Part shown: positions 24,082-30,807 of the stretch, piece after piece
Layout of the letters: each line of letters opens with the position of its first letter
Position numbering within the stretch: the first letter of the stretch is position 1
NCBI GenBank assembly: GCA_017898095.1
Contig: JAGKQJ010000027.1
Location: forward strand, 1 to 36,199
Length of the DNA: 36,199 nucleotides
Direction of reading: 5' to 3'
Source of the DNA: Bacillaceae bacterium Marseille-Q3522
GTDB lineage: Bacteria > Bacillota > Bacilli > Bacillales > Cytobacillaceae
Position numbers and translations under genes: made by a program
The notes under the pieces: generated by a model
The model's input: the letters and a program-made list of their open reading frames with translations, nothing else
Databases searched by the model: none
What the model was told of the DNA's origin: nothing

Positions 24082-24175
24082 GAAGCAAGAAGGTCAGACA
24101 GAAGTCGGAAGCCGGTATTGTTTCTTCAAAATCTGACGTCTGGTCTTCTGCCTCTGTTTGATAACTTTTTGAACA
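24061..24175 (+). repeat. Long hairpin spanning the pduL stop, before pduM
   Basis: TGTTCAAAAGTTA (24061-24073) pairs with TAACTTTTTGAACA (24162-24175) with one bulged T. Inside, GAAGGTCAGAC (24089-24099) pairs with GTCTGGTCTTC (24138-24148) over 11 positions including G-U pairs. The outer arm shares its ends with the hairpin at 20049-20121 while the interior differs. Confidence 0.7.
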
Positions 24176-24225
24176 TCTTCTATAAGGAAATAACTCCAAA
24201 CGGAACAGAGTTAGGAGCTGTGCAG

Positions 24226-24708
24226 ATGTATGAAAAAATTATTCAAGAAGTTATTCGCCGTTTACACAATCGTGCAAAAAGCGAGCTGACACTTTCCGTA
24301 TATGACACGGATCTTCACTTAACAGAGCATCTGTTTCTCGAATATGCGTCAATCCATTTACAAGATGTGGATGCCGGCTTTTTTCTGCGCTTTTTAAATA
24401 CGGCAAATGTAGACGATTGGACGGTTTGGATTCGAAAGGCCATCATCTACGGAGTAGAGATCAGCTTTACACTTGTGAATGTAATGGAACAGGCAATTCC
24501 TTTTCAACAGCTTATTGGATATCCTTTTCGATTTTATACGAAAGCAGGGGAGAGAGTCGTCTATTTACCGGGGAAAGTCATCAGCTACCGTCAAATTGCG
24601 ATGCTGCCGCAACAGGCAGGACTTATCCTTGGATCTGATCAGTTATTAACCCCGTTAGCGAGGGATGAGTTGGAAAAACACCATAGGAAATGGATCGAAA
24701 GGTTGTGA
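24226..24708 (+). CDS. pduM: Microcompartment assembly protein PduM
   Basis: A 160-residue protein of the PduM family, which in Salmonella is needed for correct microcompartment assembly but has no known enzymatic activity. Assignment rests on position between pduL and pduN, length (Salmonella 163) and general resemblance (Y-E-K-I-I-Q-E-V-I-R-R-L at the start, F-T-L-V-N-V in the middle). Start: ATG at 24226 after TTAGGAGCTG; the frame extends 36 codons upstream into the hairpin, which is unlikely to be translated. Confidence 0.85.
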   Translation: MYEKIIQEVIRRLHNRAKSELTLSVYDTDLHLTEHLFLEYASIHLQDVDAGFFLRFLNTANVDDWTVWIRKAIIYGVEISFTLVNVMEQAIPFQQLIGYPFRFYTKAGERVVYLPGKVISYRQIAMLPQQAGLILGSDQLLTPLARDELEKHHRKWIERL

Positions 24709-24712
24709 AAAG

Positions 24713-24976
24713 ATGTATATGGCAAAAGTAGTCGGCAGCATTGTGGCAACAAAGAAAGAAGAATCGTTGACAGGTAAAAAACTGATGATTGTCCAACCCA
24801 TTAACTCGAAGCAGCAGCCTATCCGCGACGAAGAAGTTGCCGCGGATTTTGTAGGTGCGGGAATGGGCGAATATGTGCTTGTTGCGCGCGGAAGTTCTGC
24901 CAGAGTCATTTTCGAGCAGCCAAATACATCCATTGATGCTGCGATTATCGGGATTATTGATAGCTTTGATACATGA
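24713..24976 (+). CDS. pduN: Pentameric vertex protein PduN
   Basis: An 87-residue EutN/CcmL/PduN protein forming pentamers that cap the shell vertices. Typical pattern: A-K-V-V-G-S-I-V-A-T-K-K at the N-terminus, K-L-M-I-V-Q-P-I, G-A-G-M-G-E-Y-V-L-V-A-R-G-S-S-A-R and the C-terminal D-A-A-I-I-G-I-I-D. Start: ATG at 24713, 5 nt after the pduM stop; an ATG at 24719 (M-A-K-V-V) is an alternative closer to the family start. Confidence 0.93.
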   Translation: MYMAKVVGSIVATKKEESLTGKKLMIVQPINSKQQPIRDEEVAADFVGAGMGEYVLVARGSSARVIFEQPNTSIDAAIIGIIDSFDT

Positions 24977-24990
24977 AAGGCGGGATCAAC

Positions 24991-25965
24991 ATGAGTATTT
25001 ATACGAAAAAAGGCGATAAAGGCTCCACCTCCTTGTATGACGGGGTGCGTGTAAAAAAATACGATCTCCGCGTCGATACGTACGGTACTTTTGATGAATT
25101 AAACGCGCAAATTAGTGTAGCAGCAAAATTCGTGACTTCAGAAAATAATCGTCAGCTGCTGGAAAAGATTGAGTACAATATTTTTTATCTTTGTGCTGAA
25201 CTAGCGACAGAAAAAGAGCCCGATGCCGGCACAATCATCATTGAAGAAAAAGATGTACGTATGCTCGAAACTGAAATTGATCGTATCATGAAGGCTTTGC
25301 CGAAGGTGAACAGTTTTATTTTGCCTGGACAAAGCAAGGCAGCAGCTTTTCTCCATGTCGCCCGCACGGTTACGCGGCGTGGGGAACGCCTGTTAACAAG
25401 ATTAGCGGAACAAATAGCGGTTCGCCCGGTCATCTCACAATTTGTGAACCGCTTATCAGATTTTTTTTATGCGATGGCACGTGAGGAGGATACCAGACAA
25501 ATGCTGGATGAAACCGTTAAGAAAGTAGTAAAAAGATATATGGAGCAGCAACCGCAGGCGGAAGTTGCTTCAACACCTTTTCTCGAAATGCTCCATGCAG
25601 CAATCGAAGAAGCAGAACGTATCCATGTACCTGTCACCGTCGCAATCGTAGATGATGCAGGAAATCTGATCCTTACTTACCGGATGCCGCAAGCTCTATT
25701 AGTCAGTGTAAAAGTAGCTCCAAAAAAAGCATATACAGCAGTCGCCATGCAAACAGCCACCCATGAATTAACACCGTTGGTGCAGCCGGAACAAGAGCTG
25801 TATCAGTTAGAAGCAGCAGGAGACGGCAAGCTTGTCACATTTGGAGGCGGATTTCCGATCAAACAAAACGGGAAGCTGATTGGCGGATTAGGAATTAGCG
25901 GCGGCGCCGTTGAGGAAGATATGCAAATCGGTCGTTATGCATTATCTATTTTAGAAAAGAGGTAA
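24991..25965 (+). CDS. pduO: Two-domain cobalamin adenosyltransferase PduO
   Basis: A 324-residue protein. Residues 1 to about 185 are a PduO-type ATP:cob(I)alamin adenosyltransferase, with Y-T-K-K-G-D-K-G-S-T-S-L-Y-D-G, the ATP-binding R-T-V-T-R-R-G-E-R-L-L and V-N-R-L-S-D-F-F-Y. It makes the AdoCbl needed by PduCDE. Residues of about 195-324 are a GlcG/HbpS-like domain (P-V-T-V-A-I-V-D-D-A-G and G-G-L-G-I-S-G-G), which in Salmonella PduO binds heme. Start: ATG at 24991 after AAAGGCGGGA. Length is close to Salmonella (336). No PduS reductase is encoded nearby to feed it cob(I)alamin. Confidence 0.94.
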   Translation: MSIYTKKGDKGSTSLYDGVRVKKYDLRVDTYGTFDELNAQISVAAKFVTSENNRQLLEKIEYNIFYLCAELATEKEPDAGTIIIEEKDVRMLETEIDRIMKALPKVNSFILPGQSKAAAFLHVARTVTRRGERLLTRLAEQIAVRPVISQFVNRLSDFFYAMAREEDTRQMLDETVKKVVKRYMEQQPQAEVASTPFLEMLHAAIEEAERIHVPVTVAIVDDAGNLILTYRMPQALLVSVKVAPKKAYTAVAMQTATHELTPLVQPEQELYQLEAAGDGKLVTFGGGFPIKQNGKLIGGLGISGGAVEEDMQIGRYALSILEKR

Positions 25966-25970
25966 ACAAG

Positions 25971-27380
25971 ATGGATGTAAAAGAATTAGAAACATTAGTA
26001 AAAAAAATCGTATTCGAAAAAATCGGCACTGAACAGCCTGAAAGCAAGCAAATCAATGCGAATCAAAATGGGAGCGGCGTATTTGATACTGTCGATGACG
26101 CTATTGCACATGCCGTAGAAGCACAAAAAAAATATGCCGACAAATCCCTGCAGGTCAGAAAGGAAGTTGTTGCGGCAATTCGCAAAAATTTGCTTCCATA
26201 TATAGAAGAAATGTCAAAACGCACCGTAGAAGAAACCGGTATGGGTGTTGTGGAGGATAAGATTATTAAAAACAGATTATCGATTTTAAACACTCCCGGT
26301 GTCGAAGACTTGGTAACAGAAGTGGAAACCGGCGATAACGGTATGACACTGTATGAATTGTCTCCATATGGTGTGATCGGTGCCGTTGCCCCAAGTACAA
26401 ATCCGACAGGAACATTAATTTGTAACACAATCGGGATGCTTGCCGCAGGAAATGCCGTTTTTTACAGCCCGCATCCGGGAGCAAAAAATATTACGATATG
26501 GCTGATCAATAAATTAAATACAATCGTCCGCGACGCTTGCGGCATCGATAACCTCGTTGTAACAGTTGCCAAGCCGTCTATTGAAGCAGCAAAAGCAATG
26601 ATGGTGCATCCTGATGTACCTTTACTAGTTGTGACCGGCGGTCCCGGTGTCGTTAAACAGGCGATGTCAAGCGGGAAAAAAGTAATTGGCGCAGGTGCAG
26701 GAAATCCTCCATCCATTGTCGATGAAACAGCAAATATTGAAAAAGCAGCCGCTGATATCGTTGCCGGCGCTTCTTTTGATAATAATATCTTATGTATTGC
26801 CGAAAAAAGCGTCGTTGCTGTTGACAGCATTGCCGATTATCTGATTTTTAATATGGAAAAAGCGGGCGCACTATTAATTAAAGACCCGGCTGATATCGCA
26901 AAATTAGAAAAAGTCGCGATTGCCGCCAACGGAAATACGAATAAAAAATTTGTCGGCAAAAGCCCGAATGTGATCCTGGAAGCAGCGGGAATTCCATGCG
27001 ACTGCAAACCAAAGTTAATTATTTGTGAAACAGCAAAAGAGCATCCATTCGCCATGGTTGAATTATTAATGCCGATTTTACCGATTGTCCGTGTCCCTGA
27101 TTTTGATACCGCCTTAGCTGCAGCTCTGGAAATCGAACACGGCCTGCATCATACTGCAACAATGCATTCACAAAACATCGGCCGTCTTAATAAAGCAGCA
27201 AAAGCGTTTCAGACATCCATTTTTGTTAAAAACGGACCTTCCTTTGCCGGCATAGGTGTTGGCGGCCAGGGAAGTACCACCTTTACGATTGCAACACCGA
27301 CAGGGGAAGGGACAACCTCTGCCCGCCACTTTGCCCGCCGGCGCCGCTGTGCATTAACGGACGGATTCTCCATACGTTAA
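25971..27380 (+). CDS. pduP: CoA-acylating propionaldehyde dehydrogenase PduP
   Basis: A 469-residue enzyme oxidising propionaldehyde to propionyl-CoA with NAD+. The N-terminal helix (V-K-E-L-E-T-L-V-K-K-I-V-F-E-K-I) is the classic encapsulation peptide, followed by a flexible linker to about residue 40. The ALDH-like core has S-P-H-P-G-A, V-V-T-G-G-P-G-V-V and the catalytic cysteine in D-N-N-I-L-C-I-A-E. Length matches PduP (464). Start: ATG after AGAGGT. It follows pduO by 5 bp and precedes pduQ. Confidence 0.95.
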   Translation: MDVKELETLVKKIVFEKIGTEQPESKQINANQNGSGVFDTVDDAIAHAVEAQKKYADKSLQVRKEVVAAIRKNLLPYIEEMSKRTVEETGMGVVEDKIIKNRLSILNTPGVEDLVTEVETGDNGMTLYELSPYGVIGAVAPSTNPTGTLICNTIGMLAAGNAVFYSPHPGAKNITIWLINKLNTIVRDACGIDNLVVTVAKPSIEAAKAMMVHPDVPLLVVTGGPGVVKQAMSSGKKVIGAGAGNPPSIVDETANIEKAAADIVAGASFDNNILCIAEKSVVAVDSIADYLIFNMEKAGALLIKDPADIAKLEKVAIAANGNTNKKFVGKSPNVILEAAGIPCDCKPKLIICETAKEHPFAMVELLMPILPIVRVPDFDTALAAALEIEHGLHHTATMHSQNIGRLNKAAKAFQTSIFVKNGPSFAGIGVGGQGSTTFTIATPTGEGTTSARHFARRRRCALTDGFSIR

Positions 27381-27392
27381 GGAGGCATTAAG

Positions 27393-28508
27393 ATGGATAC
27401 TTTTCAAATAAAAACAGCAATTTACAGCGGCAGTAACAGCTTAGAACGCTTATCATCCATCAAGAATAAAAAAATATGGATTATTTGCGACAAATTTTTA
27501 GTGGAAAGCAAAGGGTTGGTTACTTTGCTTTCCTATCTTGATGATTCCAATACAGTTAAGGTTTTTAGTGATATTGTCCCGGATCCGCCGATTGGAACGA
27601 TCGCAAAAGGTGTCGGGGAGGCGGAGCGAATCCAGCCGGAAATCATGATTGCTTTTGGAGGAGGTTCAGCGATTGATACCGCGAAAGGAATCATGCTTTT
27701 TGCTAAAAAAGGAAACGTACAAATTGGAAAGCTGATCGCCATCCCGACAACAAGCGGCACCGGTTCGGAGGTAACGGCAGCTTCGGTAATTACAGATCCG
27801 AAAACAAAAGTGAAATACCCGTTATTTTTAGAGGAGCTTATACCGGATGAAGCGATTCTCGATCCGGGATTAGTGGTCTCTGTTCCGGCAAAGATAACGG
27901 CTAATACAGGGATGGATGTGCTTACGCACGCATTAGAAGCTTATGTATCAACAAAAGCAACCTTGTATACCGATGCCTTTGCAGAAAAAGCGGCCAGGCT
28001 TGTTCTGAAGTATTTAGTCAAATGCTATCAGGACGGCGGTGATTTAATCAGTCGGGAAAGGATGCATATTGCTTCCAATATGGCTGGTCTCGCATTCAGC
28101 CAGGCAAATTTAGGTCTTAATCATAGTATTGCCCATCAGTTAGGAGCGCATTTTCATATTCCGCATGGACTCGCAAACGCAATGCTGCTGCGTGGGGTCA
28201 TTACGTTTAATGCCGAAAATTGTACCGGTGCCCGTCATAAATATGCTGAGATTGCCAGACTCTGCGGACTTTCTCCGCATCATTTCAATGATAGAATGGC
28301 AGTCTCCCAGTTAATGAATAAGATTGATGACATGATGGATGAAATGAACATGGCTAAAACATTAACAGAATGCGGAATTGAAAAAGATGCGGTAGCACAT
28401 GCATGCTGTCAAATTGCAGAAAACGCCTTAAATGATGCCTGTTATCCGACAAATCCGGTGCACGCTGCCGCGAGTCAGATTGAAAAGATTATAAAAAAGA
28501 TCATTTAA
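27393..28508 (+). CDS. pduQ: Iron-dependent 1-propanol dehydrogenase PduQ
   Basis: A 371-residue group III alcohol dehydrogenase that reduces propionaldehyde to 1-propanol and so recycles NAD+ for PduP inside the shell. NAD-binding G-G-G-S-A-I-D-T-A-K-G is at about residue 90, then T-T-S-G-T-G-S-E-V, the metal-site region H-A-L-E-A-Y-V-S and N-H-S-I-A-H-Q-L-G-A-H-F-H-I-P-H-G. Length matches (370). Start: ATG after AAGGAGG. It is followed by a tiny ORF and pduF. Confidence 0.94.
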   Translation: MDTFQIKTAIYSGSNSLERLSSIKNKKIWIICDKFLVESKGLVTLLSYLDDSNTVKVFSDIVPDPPIGTIAKGVGEAERIQPEIMIAFGGGSAIDTAKGIMLFAKKGNVQIGKLIAIPTTSGTGSEVTAASVITDPKTKVKYPLFLEELIPDEAILDPGLVVSVPAKITANTGMDVLTHALEAYVSTKATLYTDAFAEKAARLVLKYLVKCYQDGGDLISRERMHIASNMAGLAFSQANLGLNHSIAHQLGAHFHIPHGLANAMLLRGVITFNAENCTGARHKYAEIARLCGLSPHHFNDRMAVSQLMNKIDDMMDEMNMAKTLTECGIEKDAVAHACCQIAENALNDACYPTNPVHAAASQIEKIIKKII

Positions 28509-28523
28509 GAGAGGAGTTGTAAG

Positions 28524-28571
28524 ATGGCTGCTCTTATTGGACTTGCCAAAAGCCCTTTTTTTAGAAAATGA
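28524..28571 (+). CDS. Possible 15-residue leader peptide or gene relic
   Basis: An ATG at 28524, 7 nt after GAGAGGAG, opens only 15 codons (M-A-A-L-I-G-L-A-K-S-P-F-F-R-K) to TGA at 28569-28571. A strong ribosome binding site before such a short frame, between pduQ and pduF, suggests a translated leader or the start of a lost gene. No family recognised. Confidence 0.3.
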   Translation: MAALIGLAKSPFFRK

Positions 28572-28620
28572 TAGGTGGAGCCGCCGTGAATGTCCGCTCT
28601 TGAAAAGAGGAGGAAGCGAA

Positions 28621-29325
28621 ATGTCTGCATATATTGCTGAATTTATTGGAACGATGCTGCTTATTATGTTTGGTGCCGGTTTATTGGCCGGATTGACGTT
28701 AAATAAAACACTTAATCAAGGTGCCAACTGGGTGATTGTCAGTTTCGGCTGGGGTTTTGCCGTTATGATCGGGATCTATGCCGCCGGGATGTTCAGCGGC
28801 GCGCATTTAAATCCGGCATTAACAATTGCCTTCGCCGTGAATGGCTCTTTTCCCTGGGGTGATGTTATCCCCTATATTATCGCACAAACACTAGGTGCTT
28901 TTGTCGGAGCGGCAATTGTTATCCTGCATTACTATCCGCATTTCCAAGCAACACCAAAAGAAGTAGATACACATGGAATTTTCTCAACAGGACCGGCAAT
29001 CAGGAATGCGCCATTTAATCTTATCAGTGAAACAGTCGCAACGTTCACGTTTACGTTTTCTTTATTATTAATCGGTGTCAATAAATTTTCTGAAGGGCTG
29101 AACCCCTTCATTGTTGGGCTTCTTATCGTAGCAATCGGCATGTCATTCGGTCCGACAACGGGATATGCGATTAACCCTGCCCGGGATTTTGGACCGCGGT
29201 TAGCCTACTTTTTACTGCCGGTACCAAATAAGAGTAGTGCAGATTGGGGATATGCATGGATTCCAATCGTTGGACCGATCGTTGGTGCACTGCTGGCAGT
29301 CGGCTTGCATGCTATCGTGATGTAA
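28621..29325 (+). CDS. pduF: Propanediol diffusion facilitator (aquaglyceroporin family)
   Basis: A 234-residue MIP-family channel for entry of 1,2-propanediol, and probably glycerol. The two pore motifs are present as G-A-H-L-N-P-A-L-T (about residue 60) and Y-A-I-N-P-A-R-D-F-G-P-R (about residue 183); the Asp after the second motif is the glycerol-facilitator mark. About six hydrophobic helices are evident. Start: ATG at 28621 after AGAGGAGG; 28 codons upstream in frame lack support. In Salmonella pduF lies divergent, beside pocR, whereas here it is downstream of pduQ. GlpF-like function is the main alternative. Confidence 0.9.
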   Translation: MSAYIAEFIGTMLLIMFGAGLLAGLTLNKTLNQGANWVIVSFGWGFAVMIGIYAAGMFSGAHLNPALTIAFAVNGSFPWGDVIPYIIAQTLGAFVGAAIVILHYYPHFQATPKEVDTHGIFSTGPAIRNAPFNLISETVATFTFTFSLLLIGVNKFSEGLNPFIVGLLIVAIGMSFGPTTGYAINPARDFGPRLAYFLLPVPNKSSADWGYAWIPIVGPIVGALLAVGLHAIVM

Positions 29326-29441
29326 GCGTCCACGTATCGATAATAATTAAAGCGAAAACAATATATAAGACAGAGTTTTTATTTATAGAAAGTGGAAAAA
29401 GAGGGAATTTTAAATAGTGAACTATGTTAGAGGTGAAAAAT

Positions 29442-30638
29442 TTGAGTAAAATAATGTCCATTAACGCCGGAAGCTCTTCATTGAAATTTGAACTATTTGA
29501 AATGCCCTCTGAGAAAGTAATCGTAAAGGGTATTTTTGAAAGAATCGGCTTTTCTGATGTATTATTTTCCATGAAATTCCAGGAAAATAAAGTAAACGAA
29601 ACAATAAAAATAAAAACACATTTAGAAGCGGTCCATTTTTTATTGGAACGGTTACTTAATGATCATATAATTGGCAGTCTGGAGGAAATTACCGGTGTCG
29701 GCCACCGTGTTGCCCACGGAGGTGAATATTTTCCTGAATCCACTATTGTGGATGATGATGTGATTGCAAAAATAGATAAATTAGCGGATTTTGCCCCGCT
29801 GCATAATCCGGCAAATTTAATTGGAATAAAAGCGATAAAGAAATTGTTGCCGGATGCTGTTTCCGTAGTTGTATTTGATACGTCCTTTCATCAAACTTTA
29901 CCGGAAGAAAATTACCTGTTTCCGATTCCATATAATTATTATAAGAATTACCGGATTCGTAAATACGGCTTCCATGGAACCAGTCATAAATACGTTGCCG
30001 GCAAAACAGCGGAATTATTGAAAAAACCGCTGAAAGATCTGCGGATTATCACTTGCCATCTCGGCAACGGTGCAAGCATATGTGCAGTCGATAAAGGTAA
30101 ATCAGTGAATACCTCAATGGGATTTACACCAAATGCCGGTTTTATGATGGGAACAAGAACGGGAACCATTGAACCATTTATCATCCCCTATATCATGGAG
30201 AAAACCGGAAGGTCGTTATCGGAAGTGCTAAATGAATTCAACCGTAATTCAGGATTATTAGGAGTATCAGGACTGTCCCACGATATCAGAGAACTGGATA
30301 ACGGCGCGAAGCAGGGAAATAAACGGGCGATCCTTGCACTGAAAATGTTTACAAACAGCATTGCGGAATACATTGCCGCTTTCATGACAACGATGGGTGG
30401 TGCGGATGCCATTACTTTTACAGCCGGGATTGGCGAAAACTCCGCATTGGTGCGCGAACAAATTCTCAACCGGCTGCACTTTTTAGGAATAAGCTTTGAC
30501 CGGGAGAAAAACAAAAACAATGACTCGCTTATTTCCGGTCCGCAATCAGCGATTCCGGTATGTGTCATTCCAACAAATGAGGAACTGATGATCGCCCGTG
30601 ATGTATATAAATTAACGAAAACATATGTACAAAACTGA
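29442..30638 (+). CDS. Acetate/propionate kinase
   Basis: A 398-residue ASKHA-fold kinase converting propionyl-phosphate (or acetyl-phosphate) and ADP to the acid and ATP, the energy-yielding end of the pathway. Signatures are I-M-S-I-N-A-G-S-S-S-L-K-F (N-terminal), the catalytic region V-G-H-R-V-A-H-G-G, K-Y-G-F-H-G-T-S-H-K and T-F-T-A-G-I-G-E-N. Start: TTG at 29442, since AGAGGTGA precedes it and the product then begins (M)-S-K-I-M-S-I-N-A-G like other AckA proteins; ATG 29424 is less likely. It acts in place of PduW; AckA and PduW cannot be separated by sequence alone. A diverged copy of its 3' end lies at 35028-35146. Confidence 0.92.
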   Translation: MSKIMSINAGSSSLKFELFEMPSEKVIVKGIFERIGFSDVLFSMKFQENKVNETIKIKTHLEAVHFLLERLLNDHIIGSLEEITGVGHRVAHGGEYFPESTIVDDDVIAKIDKLADFAPLHNPANLIGIKAIKKLLPDAVSVVVFDTSFHQTLPEENYLFPIPYNYYKNYRIRKYGFHGTSHKYVAGKTAELLKKPLKDLRIITCHLGNGASICAVDKGKSVNTSMGFTPNAGFMMGTRTGTIEPFIIPYIMEKTGRSLSEVLNEFNRNSGLLGVSGLSHDIRELDNGAKQGNKRAILALKMFTNSIAEYIAAFMTTMGGADAITFTAGIGENSALVREQILNRLHFLGISFDREKNKNNDSLISGPQSAIPVCVIPTNEELMIARDVYKLTKTYVQN

Positions 30639-30795
30639 CAGAATAACTAGGATAGGCTACTTTTATAAAAAATGAAGTGGATATACAGAAGACTTAAAAA
30701 ATATAAAAAATATAAAAATAGAAGCAGCGGTAATCAGTCCGCTGCTTCAAAATTTATACCTAAGAGAATAAGGAGGTTGATGGGTCAATGAAATA
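30505..30795 (+). repeat. Direct repeat copy 1: kinase 3' end and following terminator
   Basis: This segment recurs, with scattered substitutions and small indels, at 35016-35295 in the same orientation. It covers the last codons of the kinase, the 3' intergenic region and the hairpin at 30721-30748. Confidence 0.85.
30721..30748 (-). terminator. Terminator between the kinase and ABC permease genes
   Basis: GAAGCAGCGG pairs perfectly with CCGCTGCTTC around an 8-nt loop. The T-rich tail is on the - strand, so it serves mainly the ABC permease gene; it may also slow + strand transcription from the kinase. Confidence 0.75.
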
Positions 30796-30807
30796 AAAAG
30801 AAAAAGT

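Noticed and set aside
30188-30568. 126-codon - strand ORF inside the kinase gene, and similar long - strand frames inside pduC, pduG, pduP
   Set aside because: They are shadows of strongly coding + strand genes with intact domains; none has a ribosome binding site or recognisable protein.
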